Shown here: positions 9,278 to 19,849 of the stretch, piece after piece
How positions within the stretch are numbered: the first letter of the stretch is position 1
How the letters are laid out: each line of letters opens with the position of its first letter
DNA from: Cruorifilaria tuberocauda
Lineage: Eukaryota > Nematoda > Chromadorea > Rhabditida > Onchocercidae
Reading direction: 5' to 3'
Length of the DNA stretch: 20,450 bases
NCBI GenBank assembly: GCA_013365365.1
Contig: JABVXU010000788.1
Coordinates: 1 to 20,450 of the forward strand
Translations under genes and position numbers: made by a program
Notes under the pieces: model-generated
Told to the model about the DNA's origin: nothing
The model's database searches: none
Seen by the model: the letters and a program-made list of their open reading frames with translations, nothing else

Positions 9278-9399
9278 ATAGAGTTTTTACATCTTTAATT
9301 TACAGTATATCTTTAAGCTAAATTTAATTTACGATGTTTACGGTGTAAATTAAATTTAGATTAAAGATATACTGTAAATTAAAGATGTAAAAACTCTAT
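9278..9399. repeat. Near-perfect 55-bp inverted repeat (hairpin)
   Basis: Arm 9278-9332 and arm 9345-9399 are reverse complements at 54 of 55 positions; the one mismatch is G9317 opposite A9360. They are separated by a 12-base loop (gatgtttacggt). No target-site duplication or transposase is visible. It would form a very stable foldback RNA if transcribed within the intron. Confidence 0.95.
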
Positions 9400-10003
9400 T
9401 CTCAAGTTAAATAAAAAAAAAGAACCATTTTATCTGAAAAAAATTTCAAACAATTATTAAATTAAAATATATCAAATATTAAATTGCTATTAAAAAATTC
9501 AAATAACTCTGGTTTCAAATATTCAGCTGAAGAAAAAAATAAGAAGAAAGTGAAAAGAAAGGTCGATCGAGAAGTAAGGTTAATAAAAGGTTAAATATTT
9601 TTAAAATATTATTCTAAATGATTTTGGAAAAGGTCTAAAAATAAAAAAGATACTTTAAATATTAGCTATATCCTAAAGTAAAAAAATATATTGGAATTGT
9701 ACAATTCCATGAATGACGATTGGAAAAAAAAATGCAATAATAATAAAAAAATTTTTTTTGAAATCATCGAAAAATCTTTAGCTTAATTAAAAATACATAA
9801 ATTACATAACTTATTTTAACCTTAATTTTACATTAGGATTATGATTTTACAAAAGTTTTATAAAAATTCTAATTTGAGCAATTTCTTTCATCATTTATTT
9901 CCTTTCTCACATTTCCTTTGCAATATTAGTCTTAATAAAATTTTAACAATTTCATATTATTATTGTAATGATATCATTCTATTTAAATTAAAAACTTTTA
10001 CCT

Positions 10004-10417
10004 CTACAGTAATTTCTTTTTTCTTGAAACAATAATTTCTAATATCTGCCTCACTGTATGTTCTACAGTTTAATTAAAAATGTTTTACTCCCACAATAAT
10101 TTCTAATAACTGTCCTACTCTACATTTTGAAGTACTCGATAAATTTGTTAAACATTGGATTTAATCAATAACCTAAAATTAATCCAATCTATCTTACTGT
10201 ATGTTATACAGTTCAATAAAAATTTTTCACTCCTACAGTAATTTCTTTTTTCTTGAAACAATAATTTCTAATATCTGTCTTACTGTATGTTCTACAGTTT
10301 AATTAAAAATATTTTACTCCCACAATAATTTCTAATAACTGTGTTTATTGTATGTTCTAAAGCACTTGATAAATTTCTTAAACATTGGATTTAATCAATA
10401 ACCTAAAATTAATCCAT
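10004..10417. repeat. Higher-order tandem repeat, period about 229 bp
   Basis: Unit 10004-10186 recurs at 10233-10417 with few differences (ctacagtaatttctttt at the start, aacattggatttaatcaata near the end). Within each unit a smaller motif, aataatttctaatatctg followed by tactgtatgttctacagt, also repeats in diverged form, giving about five subunits. Confidence 0.85.
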
Positions 10418-13400
10418 ATGATAATATGTTATCAACATTTAAGCAATAGATCAAGAAAATAATTCCAATTGATCAATGATATAAACAAAAGAACTAAGCA
10501 GAAGAGCTGGCGAAGTTTAATCTAATAATAAATTAAACAAACAGAATTAGTTTGACAGTTTTTTTTTTTTTTATTAGCTTAGGAATTTATAGCTTCATCT
10601 GAAATGCATCTATAAAAGCAATTGGAAGAAACACGTGTTGCATCGATTAATAATACTGATAATGTGCTTACTAATTATATCAGCAATATACACATTGAAA
10701 AGTATGTTACTTTCAATTGAATCTTTTTTTTTTTTTTTCGATGATAAGAATTGAAATAATTTGAAATAGATGGAGTAGAATCCATTTCTATTTATCAATT
10801 TTTTTTTTCAATTCAAAATTTACAATATAGCAAAATTTATACGGATATGATACTGTATGAAATTACAAAATCGAGAGAAAGTTGATCATTTCTCGAAAAA
10901 AAAAAAATTAAAATTAAAAAAATGTTGTAAAGAATTGAAAACCAAAAAGAAAGCGCTTGAATTTATTACATCAACTGACGAGCAATCTGATAAATCTATT
11001 AAAATCTGATCTCGTAATAATCTGAAATCTGATAAAATAATTCTGAATGTTTTCCAGTGTTCCAGTATTCCAGTAAATATGTAATAAAAAAAAATTATGC
11101 ATAGCAGAAAAAACATGTCTTTCAATATTATGATTACTTTTTAGCAATTACATTATATTTAATAGAAAAGAGAGGTAAGTAAATAAAGTAAAGAATTCTG
11201 CCTTCTGCAAAATGATTAGTAAATAAAATTATCACTCATTCTTTTCTACAATATAAACTTAATTATAGCATTTTAAAAAAAAAAAAATAGTTCCTTAACT
11301 ATTCATTTATGTAAATATGCTAAATTTTCCCATTCATTGAGCATTTTGCGTTTTCCTAAATTTCCGGATGACAAATTCACGAATGTCTTGAAGTTTCAGT
11401 AAATGTTCTTTTTTTCGATTTTCTGTTAATTCTAAATGAAATTTAGGCTTTTCATTACAACTTTCTTATTATAACGAAAGAAAATTTTATTTAAACTTCT
11501 AAAATTGAAAAACTTTAGTAACATAAACTTTTCAATTATAGAGAAAAATTATGATTTTTAATTTTTGAAAATTAAAAATTAATTTGATTTTGATAATTAG
11601 CTAGCTAGACTAAAATTGAAAATATAAAAAAATGTTTGAAAAATAATCTTTATATTGAAAATTTTCAACTTTATATCATTTCTTCATTATTGATTTCGAT
11701 TTTATTTCTAATCATCAATTAAACAATAGATGAAAATTACTCATATATGTTATAAATTCAAACTTTGATTTATAATGAAAGTAATAAATTTGATAAAATC
11801 TTAAAATTGAAAGATCAATGATATATTAAATAAAATTACTGGAGCATTTTGTAGAAAAAAGAAAAAAAATTTATACTATGAGATAATTTAGAAGGAAATT
11901 TCACAAAGTATTATTACTAAAGTTAATGGAGTAATTTTATCATTTGAAAGACGAAATACAATTGCAATGCTATCTTTATTATATATTGAAATTTGATACT
12001 ATTCTGACAGTTCCATTTCTTTCCTTCGTTTCAATGAAAGTTTAATAGATTGGGAAAATATTAAGTTAAAGATAAATTTTAAAAATTATGACTGTAATTG
12101 TTATGAAACGAAAAAATTTTTTCATATAATTCAAAATGCAATGAATTAGTTCAAAATTGATGAAATAAAACTAACTGATAGAAACATATAATTCATTTTT
12201 ATTACTAATTATCATTTTTATCACTTCAGTACTAATTATCATCTTATTACTAATTATTTATTTATCACATACTGTATTATATGCTATTAGAGTTATTACT
12301 TATTAAATAGTTGAGAAATAAGATGGAATTTTTGTAATTATGCCAAATTTAATCCGGATTAATTTATCACTGCAGAAAAAATCAATCGAAAAAAAAAGGT
12401 CATACTAGTAATATTTCTAGTAATAATTAGTAATACTGAATTTTCAATATTGCGATTTATGTTTTTTGATTTAGTAAAATTAAATAATCAATAAATGAAA
12501 TTTAGTATAATCAATTTTGTGAAATATTATGAAATATGGGAAATTTATAATTTGATACATAAAATGTAATGAGCAAAAAAATTATAAGGAAAATTAGAGA
12601 AGTTGATAAAGTGAAAAACGTGAAAAATTGATAATGTGAAGAGGACGTTGCTTTAATAATGATAAATTTCATTTTTTGCCAAGTTTCAAAATTATTCTTT
12701 ATGGCTTTTATTCATTCCTAATAAAAATAATATATTAAAAAAAAGTCAGGAAAAAGCGAATGAAAGATTCAATTCAATAACAAAGGTAATTATTTGACTT
12801 TCATCTATTATTCCTATTCATAGATTTAGGATTTTAAATTAAAATGCTAAAAAAATAAGCTAACAATAGAGATTAGTTATTAAATAATTGTTTTTCCATC
12901 ATATAGCAAAACTACATCATCAATTATTAAATTAAATTTGATAAAGGTGAAATATTCAACAATCTTTATATTTATACATTTATGCATCACCGAAAAATTT
13001 TTTTCTTTTTCCTTTCATTGGAACATCTTGATTAAATTATTTCCTGGATATCATTTTAATTCTATCGAGATATGAAGCTTATAGATTTGATATCATTTCT
13101 TTCTTTCTTATTTTTTTTATTTAAAGGATTGAAGTAAAAAGTGAAATCATCAATTTGAAACAGATGGTAGGATGACGCGATATAATTAAAGTTCATCCTA
13201 TGAACATTGTTCAAATGAGCTTTAAGAAAAAAAAAAACGAAATGAAATAATGTAAAAGCATGTTAAAATGCAACCATGAAAATATATTCCTTAAATTTCA
13301 CATCAAATTATCTTTAAAATTATATTAATTACATTAAACTTAAATTAGATCGATTATTCAAATTCTATAACAACAAATAATCATTCATTTTTTTTTTGAA

Positions 13401-13505
13401 ATTAAATATGATTATATCTTATTCATCAATTCTCTCGCTATCAATAAATTATTCAATATACTATTCGCTCTTTAACTTTTTGCAATCAACATAACAAGGT
13501 AAGGT
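10418..13505. other. Intron 1, middle part: no gene recognised
   Basis: AT-rich DNA with occasional T-runs. The only coding-like patch is a minus-strand open frame at 11465-11334, described in the findings. No RNA gene was seen. Confidence 0.5.
11052..11075. repeat. Three tandem 8-bp units (ttccagtR)
   Basis: ttccagtg, ttccagta, ttccagta. A short direct repeat, probably slippage. Confidence 0.85.
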
Positions 13506-13850
13506 AAAAATCATTACTGATAATTGATTTGATGAGTTAAAAATTATTACTGATAATTGATCTTATGATTTAAAAATCACTGATTGAGCTATTCATCCAT
13601 TTAATTCTATGCAATCAACACATAAGCTACAAATAATCACTGATAATTGATTGATCGAATTGAAAAAATCATTATTAACAATTGATCTCATATATTAAAC
13701 ATTATTGATAAATAATTAATCTTTAAGCTAAATATCATTACTGATAAATTAATCTTAAAAATCACTGATCTTAATAGCTAAAAATTATCACTCATAATTA
13801 ATCTCATTAGTTAAAAAATTATTATCAGTAACAATTTACTATCAAGTTAT
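13506..13850. repeat. Degenerate array of about ten 30-36-bp units with ACTGATAA core
   Basis: Units follow the pattern aaaaatcattactgataattgatct + tgattta. Exact ACTGATAA cores lie at 13516, 13549, 13639 and 13740, with an inverted one at 13822. Other units are decayed. Confidence 0.75.
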
Positions 13851-15402
13851 CAAGCCATCCTACTTTTGTGCTGTATTAATTTGCTTCCAAAAAATTTATT
13901 CCAATTGCAATAACAAAATGAAATAATAATAATAAAAAAAAAAAAAACTGCCTAGGAGGTCTTATATATAACAAATGTAAAAGTCATTTGTCATCTAAGT
14001 GTATTTTTTTTTTTGGCTCTAAATAAAGTTTGTATAAGGCAAACAGATAAAGATCAAAATTTTTGATGTAAACAACATTTCCATTCTTTCTAATATTTAT
14101 TGTTTTATGGAAAATGAATTTTAGAAATTCTTCAACTAACACAGTTAAATATATAATTTATCGATTAAAAAACAATTGATTAATAAATTAATCATCTTGG
14201 TATTATCATACTTAATTAGAAGAAATGTTTTTTATTGATAATAGAATGCTTCTTAATGATAAGAGAATGCTGAAGTAAGCTAATTTCAAATGAAAAAAAT
14301 TATTTTTAATCCATTACATGTAAAACAAAAAAAAAAGTTGAAAATTAATTGCTGCAAATAATGCAATTTATAAAAATAATTCAATTCAAAGCAAAGTTTT
14401 TTTGTATTAGCTAGAATATAATTTCAAGAGATAATTTAGTGGAACACTATAATTTTCAAAAGAGAGACATAAATTTTATTAAATTTAAAATACCTGTGAA
14501 GAAAATACACCTGTATCATTAAATTATTAATGCTATCTAATAGAAAAATCATTTTTTAATTTGAAGTTTCTCAATTTGATCAATATTTTTCAATTCTATT
14601 AATTTCTAATACTCTTTTATTTTTTCTCATCATTCTTTTGAATTGCTTCTTAACAATAGCAATTGCCATAACTACCATTTAATTACTGGTTTAATGATTT
14701 AAAATTTCATCATTTAGATCTTAAACTGTTATTTATTAGCATAATCAGGTTTATGATTATCATTTAAATTTTCTCGTCAAATTTTGAAAAATCCATTTCT
14801 TCTCATCTTTAAATTCAATAGATCGGAATCAATTTTCACATTTATAATAAAATCTAAAATGTTATTTGATAACGATCTAATATACGCGTAAAATCAACAA
14901 TTAAAATTTAAATTTCAATAATTCAATAGAACTATGAAATAATCAATTACTTAACTTTAAGCAAATTTATTCTTATTTCAAAAAAGCTTCTACAACAATC
15001 TCTCACCCAAATAAAACTAAGTAAAAGATTTTTTCCAGTGAAACCTACAGGTTAGCATTCTTGATCGCTTTTTCAATGATTGATCATCAGCATATCAACC
15101 GCAACAAAATTAACGCTTTAAAATAGCAATTGTTAGCTTCGTTTTTTTTTTCTTCTTTCACTGTATCAAAGTTCAAAATCATTAGATAAAAGGAGCATCG
15201 GTTCAATCAAAATTAACTTTATCAATTTAGCAAGATTTATTGGATTATTTGATGTAACTTTATTTTCCGATTCTGCTAATTCTTAACAATCGATTACAAT
15301 GATATTCGTAGAATTCCGCAGAAAACTCATGCATAAATTCTTTTTTTTTCAGGAATATTCTGAACTGATAAATCTGAAAGTAAGAATGGAGAAAATTCTT
15401 TT

Positions 15403-15456
15403 ATTTTCCAGGCTGTTGGTAAAGTTTGAATTTTCCAGGCTATTAGTAAAGTTTGA
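15403..15456. repeat. Two tandem 27-bp copies
   Basis: attttccaggctgttggtaa plus agtttga at 15403-15429 repeats at 15430-15456 with two G-to-A differences. Each copy contains ttttccag, which resembles a plus-strand acceptor. Confidence 0.9.
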
Positions 15457-18400
15457 AAATTTTAATCAAATGCTTTCACTTCTTATACATTAGATAGAAA
15501 TTTTAGTGATATTATTTCAACAAAATAATCATTATATTTCTAAAAATTAAATTTTCGATTAATTTCGAAATTAAGGGAAAAAGTTATTATTTTGTATGTA
15601 CGATAAAAACTTTTTTATAATTTTAAAATTAATAGGAAAATTTAATTTAGAAATTAAGAGGAAAAATGTCGAATTTATTAAAAATATTTCGTTCGTTACT
15701 ATTTTCACAGATGAAATTTTAGTAATTGAAATTAAATGAAAGAGTAAATTTTTACTGATAAAAGATGTTAGCTAAAAAAAATAATGAGAGAAAATTAGCA
15801 CTGATAAGAGTGATAGGAGTTTTGTCTTGGCTCAAAAATAAAATATGATAATGAAGAAGTGATGATAAACTATTAAAATAGTACGATTAGTTAAAGGTTC
15901 CAATTATTCTTGACTGATAAGTGTGACAATGATTGAAACTAAAACTGTGACTTGAAATTTCTCCTATCAGATGTAAATTAAATGTAAAATTTTCTAAACA
16001 GGTAAACTGATACTAAAGTGTATGGATGAAGTCAGCAAGCTATTTAATTTTGAGTAAATGAAAGTTAGAAAAAATAATTTAATTTTTAACTTTATAAAGT
16101 TTACATTCGTTTTTATCGTTGATTAAAAAATTGTTTACTTCAATATATACATAAATTTTATATTTTTCAATTTTTTTTTGATCATGTTTAGAAGTGATAA
16201 AAAAATGATTGAAAAAATCAATATTTATTTTTAAATAGAATTAATATTTGATAGAAATGATTCATTCAAAAAAAATTTTTCATTTTCATATTATCAAATA
16301 ATCATTATTCGATTTAAGATGAATAAAATTCAAATAAATCAATGGAAATATTGTAAAGTTAATAAAATAACAATTTTTTTTCGTCCATTTCCGTTTTTTT
16401 TTTCGTCCTGAAACGAAAGAAAAACTATAAATTATTTGAAAAGCATATTGAAAACAAAAAAAAAAAATTAGACCAAGATATTTAAGAAAAATATGAAATG
16501 GAAAAGAGTGAAAACATTCCTTTTTTTTTTTCTTCAACTTTTGCTAGGATAATTTGTCATTTCAAATTATTTTCAGACTTAAAAAATTTTTTGAAAATTT
16601 TCTACATATATGACGAATAGACAAAAGAGAACAAAATATTGTTCATTGCTGTTGTTATTTAAAAAATTACTCATACTTTATATGATTAATGAAGGAATAT
16701 TCTTTTTATTTTTAAATTCTACAATTAATAAATTGTATATTTGAAAGTTTGAAAAAATTTTTAAAATAATTGAATTAGAAAAGTGTTGGATAGTAATGAT
16801 AAATGAATTTTCAGCTTTCGACAAATAACTTAGTAGTTGGAAAAGTTATCCAGATGTTTTGTAACATAAAATGTTGCACAGATTGTTTTGCTTGAATTTT
16901 TCGATCATCATAAAATAATCATTATTTACCTTTCTGTTATTTAATAAATTCATTTATAATATTTGTTATAATTTAAAGTTTATCATACAACAAAAAACAT
17001 AATAGCTCTTTGTTACCTTGTTCTTCAGCTTTTTTTCAGATTAAAAAAGAAACTTTCCCATGAAATACAACTTTACTTCGTTTAAAGTATCCTAGTGGAA
17101 AAAATTTTTCCAGATAATAATGAATTTACAAGTAATGAATCTACGAGTAATTTCAGTTTAACTTATAAATAGAAGGTTGTAAAGTAGTAATTTTTGGATA
17201 AGATTTGAAATTACATACATATAGCACAAGTTTTTGTTTTTTAAATACATTTTCATATTTTAAACAATTCAAAGTTTGTATTGAATTTCGATTGAATGAA
17301 TTTTAAATAAAATAATAATTTCAGTGCTTTTAAACAAATATGTTGAAAGTAAATGTTGTCTATCAATACAAAAGTATTAAATCTAATTTCAATATGATAG
17401 ATTCAATTTGAAGAATTCAGTTAATACTGACGATTACTGATATATTACTGTACAAAATCATTACTTGCAAAGAACAACGATAAATTTCATTTCAATTTTT
17501 TCATAAAAGTATAACTATAAAGACATTAGATGAATGATAACGATATTGCATGCTATTTTTATCAATTGAAATCAAATCATTTCCTATCACAACATTAAAA
17601 TAAAAGAAAAAAGATACAGGAATGATAAAAATACTATTCCAATAATTTAAGATAATTTTTAAAAAAAAACAATGAAGGAACTAATTGATATGTGAAATAT
17701 GATTTTACTGTAAGTAATTGCACGATATTATTTATAAAATTTCATAAATTACCACAAATAACTAATTAATGAACCAAAAATAAACTAAAATGAATCAAAA
17801 TTTGAAACAAAAAGTAAATTATTTGACGGAAAAATTTTTAATATTTTCATAATACGGTAATTTACAGTAGTAGAAATACTGTAAAACAAATCAAAAAAAT
17901 AAAATGCTTCGTTAAACGCAAGAAAAATTAAATGATAAATGTTAAAGTGCTAAAAATGCTATTGTAAAGTACTGTAAAATACTGTAAAAGAAAGTGAAAA
18001 AATAATTGCTAGAAAAAAAAAGGAAAGTGATACATTTTACTCCATTCAAAATTTGATAAGATTTGCAATATTTCAAAATCTTATCAGTTTTCATGATTAA
18101 AATTTAAACTAATAAAATTTATTTCAAGTTAAGAAATGATCAATTTGCAATATTTACAAATTATCTCTCATTTATTTTACCGATTGCCTACTACTTAAGA
18201 CGGTGCGAAATTTCTTTCCAAATTTCTTTCTAAAATCCTTTTTAAAGTTTCAAACATTTTTTATAAAATTTTATGAGGACGATAGATCTTTTATCGGTGA
18301 ATTATAACTTTTAATTAATTAATAATAAGTAATTAAAATGATAGCATTTCTAATATCTCATTTTTACCATATGAATAATTTAATTCGGTGCGTAAAATTA

Positions 18401-19253
18401 TATTGAAATTTTTCAAAAAAAAGAAAAAACTTAAATTTCATTATCTTAGGTTAGAAATACGCTTTTAATGACAAATGAGAATAGTAAGAAAGGAAAAGAA
18501 TGAAGAGATGAAAAGCGATTGGAAAACAGGAAGCTAATCACTGAAGTCAACAAAGCTAAAATCTATATATATAATTCTTCTCATTCATTTCAATCAAGCA
18601 ATTCAAATCATATTAAATTTCAATCCTATTGATGAAAAAATAAAAAATAAAAAGTAAAAAATTCAAATAGAAGCTCTTGAAAATATCTAACTTTCTTTTT
18701 CTTTTATTTTTATTTTATCAGTGCCATTATAATTTTAGTAAAACAGAAAAAGAACAAAAATTAAAGAACGCAAAAAAAAAGAGTAAAAATTACTTTAATA
18801 CAATCTAACAAAAAAAAAACTTAAATAAAGTTTAAAAAAGTTCATAATTTATATGAATTTTTTTATTAAGGATAATACAAGATAGATTCGTTGATTCATT
18901 CTATTGTATGATAACGATAATCTAAAAAAAACTTATCAATGATAGTTTATGCTAGATTTCAAAAATCGTTAGATTAAATAATCAATTCTTTACTCTAATC
19001 AGGATATAAATTATTACGATTTAATTGTGAAAATATTTATAATATCAAAGTTTGGTCAAAAAAAAAAATAGAAATACTTTTACGATTAATGATAAATTTT
19101 GAAAGGAATTGGAAAAATCATGATAACAAATAAAGATTATGATTTTTTCTTGATTTTTATTTAATTTTTTTTTCAAATATCTTCAAATTTATCATTCTAA
19201 AAACTTGACTTTAATAATTTTCAAACTTTTTTTTGCTCCTGCAAAAATTAGAA
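15457..19253. other. Intron 1, proximal part: no gene recognised
   Basis: AT-rich DNA. Three ACTGATAA octamers lie close together at 15754, 15800 and 15913, and inverted ones at 18081 and 18715. A slightly GC-richer patch near 18190-18235 has short open frames but no splice pair in the phase needed to join exons 1 and 2. Confidence 0.45.
17861..17990. repeat. TACTGTAA-rich patch: 9-bp hairpin and three 10-bp units
   Basis: tttacagta, a 7-base loop, then tactgtaaa (17861-17885) form a perfect stem. At 17961-17990 the 10-mer actgtaaaat occurs three times in tandem with small changes. Confidence 0.7.
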
Positions 19254-19259
19254 GCTTAC

Positions 19260-19441
19260 CTTACAACCGGTGGCCGAGGAAGCGATCGTTTTCGAGCTAA
19301 CATTTCACGTTTCGTATTCAAATCATCACTAGTCTTGGCGCTCAATTGCGGTTGCGATTGCTGTCGCCAGGATATCCGTTTTAGACCGGTATTTTTTCCG
19401 GAAACATTCTTGGATTGAAGACATTTGATGAAACTATCCAT
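19260..19441 (-). CDS. Exon 1: N-terminal extension of copine-like protein
   Basis: This exon encodes 60 residues plus two bases of codon 61 (phase 2). It starts at ATG 19441-19439. The start is fixed by an in-frame TAA at 19465-19463, with no acceptor between them that would extend the frame. The exon ends in a textbook donor, AG|GTAAGC, with the intron beginning at 19259. The protein begins MDSFIKCLQSK and ends RKRSLPRPPVV. It is rich in Ser, Gln, Lys and Arg, has no signal peptide or membrane segment, and carries an R-x-x-S-x-P stretch and a short proline-rich tail that could be a phosphorylation or docking site (speculation). GC content and mixed codon use stand out clearly from the AT-rich surroundings. 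Vertebrate copines lack such an extension. It could instead be the first exon of a different gene. The matching phase with exon 2 favours this gene. Confidence 0.72.
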
Positions 19442-19500
19442 TATATAATGCAAATCAATTTCTTATAACTCTGATTGAAAATACGACAAACTGCTTTCAT
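19441..19500 (-). other. Upstream ORF, 19 codons, stop overlapping main start
   Basis: ATG at 19500-19498 opens a frame encoding MKAVCRIFNQSYKKLICII. It ends at TAA 19443-19441, whose last A is the first base of the exon 1 start codon (UAAUG). The ATG lies five bases inside the predicted mature 5' end. Such an arrangement could couple translation of the main frame to termination of the upstream frame. The sequence shows the arrangement; function is inferred. Confidence 0.45.
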
Positions 19501-19505
19501 AAAAT

Positions 19506-19521
19506 CTGAAAAAAAAAAGAC
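19506..19521 (-). promoter_or_regulatory. Poly-pyrimidine 3' splice acceptor before exon 1 (SL trans-splice or cis)
   Basis: The minus strand reads a T-run ending in ttttcag, with AG ending at 19506, 64 nt before the start codon. This is a consensus nematode 3' splice site, suited to spliced-leader addition or to joining an upstream non-coding exon. A second, weaker candidate (tttcaatcag) ends at 19471. If it were used, the upstream ORF in the leader would be removed. Confidence 0.55.
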
Positions 19522-19732
19522 GAAATGATATTATTATTGATAAATTTCGAATAAGTAATTAATTAATAAGCCGAATAAATTAGTTTGAAATAAAATTTTA
19601 CTTCAATTTATCATTTAAGATAACTTAAAATACACATCGCACTTACATTTTTTTTTTATAAAAAATAATTCCAAGTAAATTAGATGCACGAAATTTTCAA
19701 TGAAGACTTAGTTCTTTTTTTTTTCTTTTTGG

Positions 19733-19849
19733 TTATGAGAAAAAAATAATTAATCTTACGAAAGTTAGAATATTTAAGTTAAGTTTATTTAGGATGAAAA
19801 ATTCGTCATCTTCCTTTTTGCCCAGCTTTCCCTCAATGAACCTCTCCAT
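19733..19849 (-). CDS. Small ORF or upstream exon, 38 codons (hypothetical)
   Basis: ATG at 19849, preceded by in-frame TGA TGA, opens a frame starting MERFIEGKLGKKEDDEFF and ending at TAA 19735-19733. It is richer in GC and charged residues than its surroundings. A consensus donor (TTTC|GTAAGA, intron from 19759) lies inside the frame after 30 codons. It may therefore be a leader exon of the copine-like gene that splices to 19505; the frame would then stop two codons later. It may instead be part of a neighbour or chance. No family is recognised. Confidence 0.25.
   Translation of the reverse strand: MERFIEGKLGKKEDDEFFILNKLNLNILTFVRLIIFFS

Larger units (their letters stand above)
1314..19259 (-). 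other. Candidate 17.9-kb intron 1
   Basis: The interval runs from the exon 1 donor (AG|GTAAGC) to the exon 2 acceptor (ttcttcaag|C). I found no convincing conserved exon in it on either strand. It holds microsatellites, degenerate tandem repeats, hairpins and scattered ACTGATAA motifs. Nematode introns are usually far shorter, so this is unusual if confirmed. The rival reading is two separate minus-strand genes, with exon 1 belonging to one whose remaining exons I could not see. Confidence 0.5.
1..19505 (-). other. Copine-like gene, 5' part (gene span, runs off left edge)
   Basis: This minus-strand gene is assembled from exons 19441-19260, 1313-1230, 1066-955, 589-501 and 231-127, with a possible exon from position 6. 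Every junction keeps frame: phases 2, 2, 0, 2. The joined product has 190 residues in this window: a basic, disordered-looking N-terminus (1-78) and one C2 domain (about 79-190). Copines are cytosolic proteins that dock on membrane phospholipids when Ca2+ rises. They normally have two C2 domains followed by a vWA/copine domain, so most of the protein lies left of this window. Donors read GTAAGC, GTTTGC, GTAAGC, GTATGA and GTAAGA. Acceptors read TTCAAG, ATTTAG, ATTCAG and TTTCAG. The copine assignment is firm for exons 2-5. Attachment of exon 1 across about 18 kb is inferred. Confidence 0.75.

Noticed and set aside
10886..11125. Minus-strand 79-codon open frame
   Set aside because: AT-driven Phe/Leu/Ile composition, no homology or exon signals.
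15040..15052. 12-nt plus-strand micro-exon (ttttttccag ... gttagc)
   Set aside because: Wrong strand for the gene and no neighbouring exons; a chance pairing of splice-like signals.
15299..15493. Plus-strand frame with a repeated F-S-R-L-L-V-K-F-E segment
   Set aside because: The repetition comes from a 27-bp DNA duplication; the rest is low complexity.
19233..19418. Plus-strand open frame over exon 1
   Set aside because: Antisense shadow. The minus strand has the start codon, consensus donor and acceptor.
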